64,000 nt of DNA from Murimonas intestini (GTDB taxonomy: Bacteria; Bacillota; Clostridia; Lachnospirales; Lachnospiraceae): the NCBI GenBank assembly GCA_003148945.1, contig QGGY01000012.1:62001-126000 (forward strand). Direction: 5' to 3'. Positions 7,684 to 14,658 of this stretch are shown piece after piece. The position numbers and the translations under genes are program-made. The notes under the pieces were generated by a model. The model was not told the origin of the DNA. It was given only the letters and a program-made list of their open reading frames with translations, and made no database searches. The number at the start of each line of letters is the position of its first letter. The first letter of the stretch is position 1.

Positions 7684-8160
7684 ATGGAAGTATATGAAAA
7701 AAGCTTAGCCGCCTTAAATGAGTTATTTGGCAAAGATTGCTGCTTTGTCCTGGCAACATCAAACGGAAACTGTCCGTCCCAGAGGGTTGTTGACACTTAC
7801 TGCAGCGAGGGCATATTTTGGATCGTTACTCATGCCCTGTCAAATAAGGTCAAAGATATAAAGGTAAATCCCAATGTATCCCTGTGTAATAATTTTCATA
7901 TATTCAGTGGAAAAGCCTATTATGCCGGACATCCTCTGGCAGCGGAAAACAAAGAGATACGCCAAAAGCTGATCCATGAATTTGAACCCTGGTATTTTGC
8001 ACATAATAATGAGGAAGATGAAAATATGTGCTATGTAAAAATTGAATTAGAGGAAGGTTTCTTCCATAAAGACGGAACAGGATATAAAGTCAGTTTTACA
8101 AAAAAGGAAGCGAAAGAATTTCCCTTTTCCCCTCAGATTGAAATGACAAATGTAAATTAA
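7684..8160 (+). CDS. Pyridoxamine 5'-phosphate oxidase-like FMN-binding protein
   Basis: A 158-residue protein of the PNPOx-like split-barrel family. The segment CFVLATSNGNCPSQRVVDTYC followed by GIFWIVTHALSNKVKDIKVNPNVSLC is the usual flavin-binding core; members bind FMN or F420 and many have unknown substrates. The ATG at 7684 is chosen because GGAGG lies 8 nt upstream; an in-frame ATG at 7669 and a longer reading from 7612 lack a site. It begins the patchy 7.4-9.5 kb region and is followed immediately by a decayed antitoxin gene, suggesting recent rearrangement downstream of it. Confidence 0.75.
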   Translation: MEVYEKSLAALNELFGKDCCFVLATSNGNCPSQRVVDTYCSEGIFWIVTHALSNKVKDIKVNPNVSLCNNFHIFSGKAYYAGHPLAAENKEIRQKLIHEFEPWYFAHNNEEDENMCYVKIELEEGFFHKDGTGYKVSFTKKEAKEFPFSPQIEMTNVN

Positions 8161-8291
8161 AACGCATTCCACTGGATGTACAAAAAGAAAAATACGAGGA
8201 GATTAAGGCTGCCGCCAACGCTGCTGGTGAGAAAGTCAATGGTTATATTAAAAAGGCTATTGACGAACGAATGGAGCGAGATTTCAAATAA
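8157..8291 (+). pseudogene. Remnant of a ribbon-helix-helix antitoxin-like gene (5' end lost)
   Basis: An open frame of about 44 codons ends at TAA 8289-8291. It reads KRIPLDVQKEKYEEIKAAAN and continues with AAGEKVNGYIKKAIDERMER, a pattern typical of small Arc/MetJ-type proteins common in Lachnospiraceae. No start codon or ribosome site precedes it and a stop lies five codons upstream of the recognisable part, so the N-terminal portion is missing. It overlaps the stop codon of the PNPOx-like gene in another frame. No cognate toxin gene is next to it. Confidence 0.65.
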
Positions 8292-8386
8292 TACAATAAA
8301 GTTTTTAATTTCGGCTGGACTTACAAGCTTCACAATCTCCACGCGCATGTAACTGTTAAACTGCTATCATGAAAGGACGTGTTATA

Positions 8387-8929
8387 ATGCCACTGCCACA
8401 GGAAAAAATTTACACCATTGATGATATCTATGCACTGCCAGAGGGGGAACGTGCCGAACTGATTGACGGCCGGATTTACTATATGGCACCGCCCAGCAGG
8501 ACTCAGCAACGTATTATCAGCAAATTAAACCAACTTATAGCTAATCATATTGATATCAAAAAAGGTGATTGTGAAGTATACCCCGCCCCCTTTGCCGTAT
8601 ATCTAGATAAAAATACCCACACTTATGTTGAGCCTGACATATCTGTTATCTGTGACAAAAATAAATTGGATGATAAAGGCTGTAAGGGTGCCCCTGACTG
8701 GGTGATAGAGATTGTATCCCCTGGCAGCAGACGCATGGACTACGCAATCAAATTATTCCAGTATCGCTCTGCAGGAGTCCGGGAATACTGGATTGTCGAT
8801 CCTGAAAAAAATAGAATTATGGTCTGGAGCTTTCAACCAGAAGACACCACAGAATATACATTTTCTGATTCTGTAAAAGCGGGTATCTATGATGACTTAT
8901 TTATCGACTTCTCGCAACTGAATATCTAA
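8387..8929 (+). CDS. Uma2 family (DUF820) restriction endonuclease-fold protein
   Basis: The 180-residue protein belongs to the Uma2/DUF820 family, which has a PD-(D/E)XK nuclease fold and mostly unknown function. Visible features are YALPEGERAELIDGRIYYMAPPS (the acidic Glu-Leu-Ile-Asp-Gly block), YVEPDISVICDKNKLD with the catalytic Asp, and APDWVIEIVSPGS with the ExK-like element, then the MDYAIKLFQYRSAGVREYWIVDP helix. AAAGGA upstream supports the ATG at 8387; an ATG at 8369 is less likely. It probably cleaves or binds DNA, possibly as a mobile-element relic. It sits beside a decayed antitoxin gene and ends in its own terminator. Confidence 0.85.
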   Translation: MPLPQEKIYTIDDIYALPEGERAELIDGRIYYMAPPSRTQQRIISKLNQLIANHIDIKKGDCEVYPAPFAVYLDKNTHTYVEPDISVICDKNKLDDKGCKGAPDWVIEIVSPGSRRMDYAIKLFQYRSAGVREYWIVDPEKNRIMVWSFQPEDTTEYTFSDSVKAGIYDDLFIDFSQLNI

Positions 8930-8934
8930 CACAT

Positions 8935-8963
8935 AGCCCTGCATTCAATTGCGGGGCTTTAAA
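8935..8963 (+). terminator. Terminator of the Uma2 gene
   Basis: AGCCCTGC-ATTCAATT-GCGGGGCTTT forms a stem-loop with a short T-run, starting 6 bp after the Uma2 stop codon. Confidence 0.6.
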
Positions 8964-9012
8964 GTGCAGAGAATCCATTTCACCGCCTCAGGCATACATT
9001 TCTTATAGGATT

Positions 9013-9330
9013 TTAAATGGTCCGCTCCCGATCTGCCCTGTTAAATCCGCAACACCCAATATCCCAATCATAAAAATTGCATTTCATGTCATGCGGTGTC
9101 AGCGCATACAGTAATTGATTCTTCCCGGACAATACACTGTGGATCGTATCCAGTGAATACCGCTTTAAGGGTATCCCTTCTTTTTGGGCAAGCTTCACCA
9201 TCCTGTGCGTGATATAATCATCACTTCCCACTGCTACGTTCTTAATGCTTCTGTATACTGGCAGAGGGTAGCAATTCCTGCAGATCAGCCCGTCACGGTA
9301 TATATGCTTTTCCAGTCTATTTAACGCCAT
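9013..9330 (-). CDS. Doubtful small ORF, unknown product
   Basis: An open frame of 105 codons from ATG 9330, with a CRNC pair and a Cys-rich end (DWDIGCCGFNR). No family is recognised. The ATG follows directly on the U-run of an intrinsic terminator (9331-9360) and has no ribosome site, so translation from here is doubtful. An internal start or a decayed gene is more likely. A longer reading to 9405 would run through the terminator hairpin. Codon use gives no clear answer by eye. Confidence 0.3.
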   Translation of the reverse strand: MALNRLEKHIYRDGLICRNCYPLPVYRSIKNVAVGSDDYITHRMVKLAQKEGIPLKRYSLDTIHSVLSGKNQLLYALTPHDMKCNFYDWDIGCCGFNRADRERTI

Positions 9331-9360
9331 AAAAAAAGAGCCTGCGAAAATCCCGCAAAC
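9331..9360 (-). terminator. Intrinsic terminator of the candidate small RNA
   Basis: On the minus strand GUUUGCG-GGAUUUU-CGCAGGC (two G-U pairs) is followed by UCUUUUUUU. It ends a possible transcript from about 9495. Confidence 0.75.
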
Positions 9361-9495
9361 CCTTATTATCCCTATAAATGAGGAGTGCCCCGGCGTCTGG
9401 TACACCGAGGCTATTATGAAAAAATTTATCTATATGTGTAATGAAAACATTACGCCATAAACCTTATTTAATTGTTATCTTCTCTCTTTGAAGAT
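9338..9495 (-). ncRNA. Candidate small RNA or attenuated leader
   Basis: On the minus strand an extended -10 (TGTTATACT at 9502-9510) has only a weak -35. It is followed by about 160 nt containing two more hairpins, GUAAUG-UUUU-CAUUAC (9438-9453) and GCCUCGG-loop-CCGGGGC (9387-9411), and then the intrinsic terminator at 9331-9360. There is no convincing ORF inside. It may be a free-standing sRNA or a leader controlling the doubtful ORF beyond the terminator. No known RNA family was recognised. Confidence 0.4.
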
Positions 9496-9562
9496 GTTTA
9501 AAGTATAACAACCATTTGTGAACATTTCGTGAACTCTAAGTTAATTTATTGTGAAATTAACG

Positions 9563-9591
9563 AAAAACAGGTCTGAATCGGACCTGTTTTT
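9563..9591 (-). terminator. Terminator of rpsA (symmetric)
   Basis: AAAAACAGGTC-TGAATC-GGACCTGTTTTT, a long near-perfect stem flanked by A- and T-runs, lies about 65 bp after the rpsA stop and could work in both directions. Confidence 0.85.
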
Positions 9592-9655
9592 GTCAATTTA
9601 CACCTATACTTCTATAATCTCCCTGGTCTGGCCTGTAACCAGCTGCGCCTCAGGA

Positions 9656-10675
9656 TCAAAGCTTGATCTTTGCAAATAAGGAACCCAGATTTGTGGAGAT
9701 GCTCTCTGACTCAGGAAGATCATACACCTCTTCCTGGATCTCCTCAGAAGCCACATCGTTTAATGCCTTCATGCTCAGGCTGAGCTTACCGTCCTTGACA
9801 GCAATGACCTTTACCTTCACCTTATCTCCCACTGTGAGGACAGAAGCAGGAGTCTTGATCCTCTTCTCACTGATCTGTGAAATATGTACAAGACCGGATA
9901 ATCCATTCCCCAGATTAATAAATGCTCCGTAAGGCTGGATGCTCTCTACCACACCCTCTGTAACAAGGCCAACCTCCACATTTGAGATTTTTGCCTTGCG
10001 CTCCTCATTGGCTTTCGCCCTGAGGATCTCTCTGGCTGAGAGCACGAGTTTTTTATCTTCCTCATCTGCTGTGATAACCTGTACCTGTATCTCTTTTTCA
10101 AGCCAGTCTTCCAGCTCTTCCACATACTCCAGTGAAAGCTTGGAAGCAGGAATAAACCCTCTGATTCCTTCCAGATAAGCCACTACTCCGCTTTTAACTA
10201 CTCCGCCGACTTTGACATTCAGAACAGTCTTTTCTTCCATATATTTCTTCAGCCTGTCCCAAGCCAGTATATCATTTGCCTCTTTTGCAGACATAAGTAT
10301 ATGTCCTTCACCGTCATCCCTTTTAATGACAGTAGCTGTGATCTCATCACCCACATGTACATCTTCCTTCAGGTTAAAGGACGGATCACTTGAATAATCC
10401 TCCAGGCGGATGATACCGTCTGTGTAATACTTCAGGTCAAGGATGACGGATGACTCAGTCACGCCAATGACTGTACCTGTCATAATATCTCCTTCGCTGA
10501 TTTTCTTAAAGGATGCTTCCAGCTCATCCTTAAAGTCTTCCATTGTCTCTTCCTTTTCCTGAACAGGTTCCGCCGCAGCCTCACTTACTTCCTGTACTGC
10601 TTCTGCTTCATTTACTTCTGTTTCATTTAATTCTGTTTCCTGGCCTTCCAGCATTTCTTTTACTTCTTCTGACAT
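9656..10675 (-). CDS. rpsA: 30S ribosomal protein S1-like protein, three S1 domains
   Basis: An RNA-binding protein of 339 residues. An acidic, disordered N-terminus of about 55 residues (Glu/Ala rich) is followed by three OB-fold S1 motifs: about 60-130 (ISEGDIMTGTVIGVTES), 147-212 (VVKSGVVAYLEGIRGFIPAS) and 230-300 (EGVVESIQPYGAFINLGNG, HISQISEKR). Firmicutes S1 proteins are shorter than the six-domain E. coli protein and may assist translation initiation or mRNA turnover rather than being stable ribosome components. GGAGG precedes the start. It lies 11 bp after cobO, an unusual operon partner. The C-terminus SLFAKIKL is typical for the family in Clostridia. Confidence 0.9.
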   Translation of the reverse strand: MSEEVKEMLEGQETELNETEVNEAEAVQEVSEAAAEPVQEKEETMEDFKDELEASFKKISEGDIMTGTVIGVTESSVILDLKYYTDGIIRLEDYSSDPSFNLKEDVHVGDEITATVIKRDDGEGHILMSAKEANDILAWDRLKKYMEEKTVLNVKVGGVVKSGVVAYLEGIRGFIPASKLSLEYVEELEDWLEKEIQVQVITADEEDKKLVLSAREILRAKANEERKAKISNVEVGLVTEGVVESIQPYGAFINLGNGLSGLVHISQISEKRIKTPASVLTVGDKVKVKVIAVKDGKLSLSMKALNDVASEEIQEEVYDLPESESISTNLGSLFAKIKL

Positions 10676-10686
10676 CTTTCTACCTC

Positions 10687-11220
10687 CTATTTTTCAATCC
10701 CATTTCTTGCAGGCTGTCCCTGTGAATATGGGTGTTTTATCTTTTTAATCTCAGACACATAATCAGCCGCCTCTATCAGTCTGGCATCCGGTGTATTACC
10801 CGTAAGTATGACTTCCAGATCCTCCGGTTTCTCTTTCAAAAAATCCAGTACCAGATCTTCATCCAGAAGCCCTGCGCTGATCGTATATATCGTCTCATCT
10901 AAAAATAAGACCTGATAATGCTCACGGACCGCCATTTCGGTGACCATTTTAAACTGCCCGGCGTAAAACTTCTTTCTCTCCTGTTTTTCATCCGCTGTGA
11001 GCTGAAAGCTGAACTTCTCGGACTCAAGCCCGTCCACCAGAGTTATGTTCTCCACCTTCTCAAGAACATTGCGCTCACTTGTCTTATTATTCTTCATAAA
11101 CTGATAGATCAGGACCTTATAGCCGAATCCTGCCGCCCGGATACAAAGACCCATTCCCGTGGTTGTCTTGCCTTTGCCGTCCCCATAATAGATATGGACC
11201 AGCCCCGTTCCTTTTTTCAT
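10687..11220 (-). CDS. cobO: Cob(I)yrinic acid a,c-diamide / cobalamin adenosyltransferase (CobO/BtuR type)
   Basis: Transfers the 5'-deoxyadenosyl group of ATP to the corrinoid cobalt to make adenosylcobalamin precursors. The 177 residues fit the family. The P-loop variant GDGKGKTTTGMG lies at about residues 14-25, followed by RAAGFGYKVLIYQFMK, the VLFLDETIY Walker-B-like strand, and the PEDLEVILTGNTPD element. AGGAGG lies before the ATG. No other cobalamin genes are nearby, so it may serve salvage rather than de novo synthesis. It sits directly upstream of rpsA and is probably cotranscribed with it. Confidence 0.9.
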   Translation of the reverse strand: MKKGTGLVHIYYGDGKGKTTTGMGLCIRAAGFGYKVLIYQFMKNNKTSERNVLEKVENITLVDGLESEKFSFQLTADEKQERKKFYAGQFKMVTEMAVREHYQVLFLDETIYTISAGLLDEDLVLDFLKEKPEDLEVILTGNTPDARLIEAADYVSEIKKIKHPYSQGQPARNGIEK

Positions 11221-11262
11221 GTCCCCCTCCTGCTGCGCCTGCTCAAAATTTTTACATTTCCT

Positions 11263-11293
11263 ATTATAACCTATGAACGCCCGTTTTGCACAA
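11263..11293 (-). promoter_or_regulatory. Possible cobO-rpsA promoter
   Basis: On the minus strand a perfect TATAAT (11263-11268) has TTGTGC at 11288-11293 with a wide 19-nt spacer. The -10 is good and the -35 is weak. Confidence 0.45.
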
Positions 11294-11363
11294 TAAATTT
11301 CTTATAAAATTCTGATTTTTTGCATCTTAACACGCTTTATGTTTCGATGCAAATTTTTATATT

Positions 11364-11392
11364 TTGATGTTTCAAAGTTTCTGTGCTATAGT
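11364..11392 (+). promoter_or_regulatory. Orphan plus-strand promoter
   Basis: TTGATG (11364-11369), a 17-nt spacer and TATAGT (11387-11392). No plus-strand gene follows. Downstream, TGTCAT-AAAGA and TCTTT-ATGACA form a hairpin (about 11407-11443). The transcript would run antisense into the 3' end of the rpiR-type gene. It may drive a small RNA; the remaining intergenic sequence shows nothing else. Confidence 0.4.
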
Positions 11393-11508
11393 AAAAAGTT
11401 CGCCTGTCATACAAAGAAACTCCGTTCATGTCTTTATGACAATCCCCGAGTCTCTAATAAGCGATTCTGTTTGGTTTTGTTACCTCATTATCCACAGCAG
11501 TCTTTGTT

Positions 11509-12369
11509 TTAGAACAATTTTTCCACCACAGATTTAGACGTAGCCTCATTATTGAGTTTACACATCTTGAAATTTCGTTCATAGAACTCCTGATACAGCA
11601 GATCTATCAGATACAGCTGGCTCATCTTTGCCTTCATGGAACCGCCCTCCAGAGGGCCTTCATCTGAACCGCACAGCAGGATCGCATCTGAATACACCGT
11701 CAGGGGCGATTTCTTAAAGTGTGTGATACAGGCTATCTTTGCTCCTGCCTCTTTCGCCACCTTTGCCACATGGATATTATCCTTTGTGGCGCCTGAATAA
11801 GATATGATTATAATAAAATCATCTGCATTTGTCATAGAAGCTGCCATTGCCTGCATATGAGGATCGGTAATGCACGTTACTTTATTTGTAACACGGAGAA
11901 ATTTATTTCTCGCCTCCTCCGCCGTAAGAAGGCTGTCCCCGATCCCAAAAAAGTATACACGCTTGGCAGAGTCGAACATATCAAGGACTTTGTCAAAATT
12001 GTCACGGCTGAGAAGCATATATGTCTCTTTTATCGCTCCCAGATGCAGCTCCATCACCTTCTCCGCCATAATGCCAAAGCTGTCAAGATCGCCGGGGCTT
12101 GACGTCACAGCCTGTTTATTCTGAGGGCCGCTGGCTCCCTGGCTGAGAAACATCCTCATCTTAAATTCCTGATAGCCCTGCAGCTTCATGGTCCTGCAAA
12201 AGCGGTATACACTGGTATCACCCACTTTACATGCATCGGCCAGATCTGTTATTGACATATACAGAACCTTACTTTGATTCTTGATCACAAAGTCCGCCAC
12301 CTTTTTTTCAGCCTTCGTGAATTGATTATAGGAAGCCTGGATCTGCAGTATGAAGTTATCACTATCCAC
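11509..12369 (-). CDS. MurR/RpiR family transcriptional regulator of the sialic acid operon
   Basis: A 286-residue protein with an N-terminal RpiR-type helix-turn-helix (about 1-75; YMSITDLADACKVGDTSVYRFCRTM) and a C-terminal SIS sugar-phosphate-binding domain (about 125-255; RVYFFGIGDSLLTAEEARNKF, IIISYSGATKDNIHVAKVAKEAG). Regulators of this type in nan clusters respond to sialic acid breakdown intermediates such as ManNAc-6-P or GlcNAc-6-P. The start is a GTG at 12369 with GAGGTGAT upstream. It is the last gene of the nanE-transporter-yhcH-ROK operon, 12 bp after the kinase gene, suggesting autoregulation. Confidence 0.9.
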   Translation of the reverse strand: MDSDNFILQIQASYNQFTKAEKKVADFVIKNQSKVLYMSITDLADACKVGDTSVYRFCRTMKLQGYQEFKMRMFLSQGASGPQNKQAVTSSPGDLDSFGIMAEKVMELHLGAIKETYMLLSRDNFDKVLDMFDSAKRVYFFGIGDSLLTAEEARNKFLRVTNKVTCITDPHMQAMAASMTNADDFIIIISYSGATKDNIHVAKVAKEAGAKIACITHFKKSPLTVYSDAILLCGSDEGPLEGGSMKAKMSQLYLIDLLYQEFYERNFKMCKLNNEATSKSVVEKLF

Positions 12370-12381
12370 CCTATCACCTCT

Positions 12382-13275
12382 TTATTCGTGATTTTTTTCC
12401 CACACTTTCTCCGCTATCTTTACTGCGCCTAAAATTCCTGCCTTATTCTCCAGTGCCGCCTGCTTTACAACAACATTATGATAGCTTTTCATTATATGAT
12501 TATACAGGATTTCACGTATTTTATCCAGTATATATTTCTGGGACATTACGCCGCCTCCCAGTATGACACAGGAGGGATTAAAAATATGTATCAGGGTGGA
12601 GAGTCCATATACCACCTCCAGTATCCAGGCATCCACCACACTCTTTACCTTTTCTTCTTCCAGCCGGGCAAATATCTTCCTCCCTGAATCCAGAGCCGGG
12701 TCCAGCTCTGCTGCCCTTCTTACAAGAGCTGTCGCTGATGCGTACCGCTCATAGCAGCCGCTGAAGATGTCCTCCCCAGGCCTGCGTTCTCCTGCCCGGA
12801 CAATCATTGCCCCGAATTCTCCTGCGGAAAAGCTGCTTCCTCTATATATTTCCCTGTCTATGACCACAGCTCCCCCCACACCTGTACCGTAGGTGAGGCA
12901 CAAAAAGTCTTTTTCTTCCCTTCCTGCCCCAAACCATGCTTCACCCAGGGCCGCCGCATTTACATCATTCTCCACAGCGGCTGGAACTTTAAATTCCTTT
13001 TCAAATATCTCCTTAACCTTCATTCCTGTGTAGCCCGGTATATTTTCATTAGCATAGCGTATGACTCCCTTTTGGGAATCTACCTGGCCTGCCGTGCTGA
13101 TCCCTATACAGTCTATCCCCCGGAAGCTGCCCGTGATTTCCAGAGCCTTCTCTATCACATGAGCTCCGCCTCTTTCTGCATGGGTTTCAAACTCTTTTAC
13201 CTCTGACAGGACTCCATTATTATATTCAGCGGCCTTGATTGACGTGCCGCCAATATCCAGTGCTGCTATCTTCAT
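12382..13275 (-). CDS. nanK: ROK family sugar kinase, probable N-acetylmannosamine kinase
   Basis: The 297-residue protein has the ROK phosphate motif LDIGGTSIKAAEY at the start, the catalytic region AAVENDVNAAALGEAWFGAG, YGTGVGGAVVIDREIY and a late ILGGGVMSQKYILD. In context it should phosphorylate ManNAc to ManNAc-6-P, the substrate of the NanE encoded upstream. The Zn-binding CxCGxxGCxE block usual in ROK kinases is not intact: the region GERRPGEDIFSGCYERYAS keeps only one Cys. Zn-free ROK kinases are known, so this need not mean loss of activity. Its start overlaps the yhcH stop at position 13275. Confidence 0.85.
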   Translation of the reverse strand: MKIAALDIGGTSIKAAEYNNGVLSEVKEFETHAERGGAHVIEKALEITGSFRGIDCIGISTAGQVDSQKGVIRYANENIPGYTGMKVKEIFEKEFKVPAAVENDVNAAALGEAWFGAGREEKDFLCLTYGTGVGGAVVIDREIYRGSSFSAGEFGAMIVRAGERRPGEDIFSGCYERYASATALVRRAAELDPALDSGRKIFARLEEEKVKSVVDAWILEVVYGLSTLIHIFNPSCVILGGGVMSQKYILDKIREILYNHIMKSYHNVVVKQAALENKAGILGAVKIAEKVWEKNHE

Positions 13276-13748
13276 TAAGACTCCTCCTCACTGCCCTCCC
13301 GGCAGGCAGATACTTTTATGACACATTTCTTCAGATGACGGTCAGGGAGTGCTGCCACTCCCGGCATATGCGGCTCCCCGGCCATACAGATAATAAAACG
13401 CCCCTCCCCCATTATACAGGAGGAAGCCTCCTCACACTCAATTGTCCCAAAATCCGTCTCCGCGTTGAACTCCCCCGCGGCTCCCTTTAAAGGACTCCCT
13501 ATCCTAATGATTTCCGTGCCTTCTATATCAATCTGGATATCCATATATCTCTTATGTATTTCGTAACTGCCTGCGCCCCCGCCTGCCTCTGCCTCCATCA
13601 CATTGGCAAAGACATCATCGCCTGAAATAGCTGTTCTCCCGTCGGGAAGCCCTGCTAGGTCATTTTCTTCAATAAACGCGACTGCAATATCCAGCCAGTG
13701 GGATATCCCCTTATAACGCCCTATATTTGTAATTTTATCATAGATCAT
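13275..13748 (-). CDS. YhcH/YjgK/YiaL (NanQ-type) family protein, sialic acid anomerase candidate
   Basis: A DUF386 cupin-like protein of 157 residues. It has IGRYKGISHWLDIAVAFIEEND at the N-terminus, YEIHKRYMDIQIDIEGTEII with the conserved histidine and acidic metal ligands, and MCMAGEPHMPGVA-type sequence near the C-terminus (FIICMAGEPHMPG). Related YhcH/NanQ proteins accelerate sialic acid anomer conversion and recur in nan operons. The ATG at 13748 is preceded by GGAGG at ideal spacing; the longer reading to 13763 covers that site. A terminator-like hairpin separates it from the permease gene, which would lower its expression relative to the transporter. Confidence 0.85.
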   Translation of the reverse strand: MIYDKITNIGRYKGISHWLDIAVAFIEENDLAGLPDGRTAISGDDVFANVMEAEAGGGAGSYEIHKRYMDIQIDIEGTEIIRIGSPLKGAAGEFNAETDFGTIECEEASSCIMGEGRFIICMAGEPHMPGVAALPDRHLKKCVIKVSACREGSEEES

Positions 13749-13770
13749 AAACTTTTCCTCCAATTTTACA

Positions 13771-13800
13771 AAAAGAGACTACCGCTATGCAATAGTCCCC
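13771..13800 (-). terminator. Internal terminator/attenuator within the nan operon
   Basis: On the minus strand GGGACTA-loop-TAGTCTC followed by TTTTT, between the last permease gene and yhcH. It is likely to allow partial read-through so that transporter genes are made in excess. Confidence 0.65.
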
Positions 13801-13814
13801 TTTGTTTTTTCTTT

Positions 13815-14642
13815 TTAGCCCTTTACAGCCCCCATGGTGATACCCTGGGTAAAATACTTCTGGAATAACAGGAATACTGTAACAATAGGAACCGCCGCCA
13901 GCGCCGCGCCGGCCATTATAAGGCCGTAGTTGGTGGACAGCTCTGCCTGAAGCGTGGCAACTCCAAGTGCAATTGTCAGGTTCTTCCTTGATGAGAGCAT
14001 GACCAGCTGCATGAAGTATTCGTTCCATGTATTGATAAAAGTAAAAATTGCGAGAGCCGCAAATCCCGGCTTGACGATGGGGAATGCAATGCTGGCAAAT
14101 GTACGGAACTCACCACATCCGTCAATTCTGGCAGATTCCAGCAGCTCTCCCGGGATATTTTCACTGAACTGTTTCATCAGGAAAATACCAAAAGGCCATC
14201 CGATCAGAGGCATGATCACAGCCGCCAGAGTGTCATGGAGATTCATCATGCTGATAAGCCGCACCAGAGGTACAAGTATGACCTGCTTTGGCAGTGCCAT
14301 CGCCATAATAAATACGCCAAACAATATCTTCTGCCCATAGAATCTCTTCTTCGCAAGGACATACCCGGCCAGAGAGGATATGAAACAGACTGCCAGCATA
14401 GTGATCAGACTGATCAATACACTGTTTAACAGCCACTGGAGCGCCGGATTCTGCACGATCAGCCTCTCAAACTGCTCTATCGTGGGCGCTGAAGGGAACC
14501 ACTGGGGCGGTATGGATACGGCATCTGCCTGGGTTTTAAAGGCGCCCGTCATAATCCAGTAAAAAGGAAAGACAAAGATTACTGTCAGGACAGCCAATAT
14601 AATAGTTGAAACAACGCTAAACGGAGTCAGTTTCTTCTTCAT
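13815..14642 (-). CDS. Carbohydrate ABC transporter permease (MalG type), sialic acid importer
   Basis: An integral membrane protein of 275 residues with about six transmembrane helices. It begins with KLTPFSVVSTIILAVLTVIFVFPFYWIMTGAFKT, and the EAA coupling loop is visible as ESARIDGCGEFRTFASIAFPIVKPG near residues 185-210, which contacts the ATPase. It pairs with the MalF-type permease encoded 16 bp upstream. The operon has no ATPase gene, so a shared MsmK-type ATPase encoded elsewhere is implied. The substrate, N-acetylneuraminate or a derivative, is inferred from the flanking nan genes. Confidence 0.88.
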   Translation of the reverse strand: MKKKLTPFSVVSTIILAVLTVIFVFPFYWIMTGAFKTQADAVSIPPQWFPSAPTIEQFERLIVQNPALQWLLNSVLISLITMLAVCFISSLAGYVLAKKRFYGQKILFGVFIMAMALPKQVILVPLVRLISMMNLHDTLAAVIMPLIGWPFGIFLMKQFSENIPGELLESARIDGCGEFRTFASIAFPIVKPGFAALAIFTFINTWNEYFMQLVMLSSRKNLTIALGVATLQAELSTNYGLIMAGAALAAVPIVTVFLLFQKYFTQGITMGAVKG

Positions 14643-14658
14643 GTTTTGTCTCCCCTTT

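Noticed and set aside
9605-9655. Minus-strand frame just after the rpsA stop that reads like a protein end (DPEAQLVTGQTREIIEV)
   Set aside because: It is only 17 codons, has no start, and the S1 C-terminus before it is already typical; probably chance or a very old remnant.
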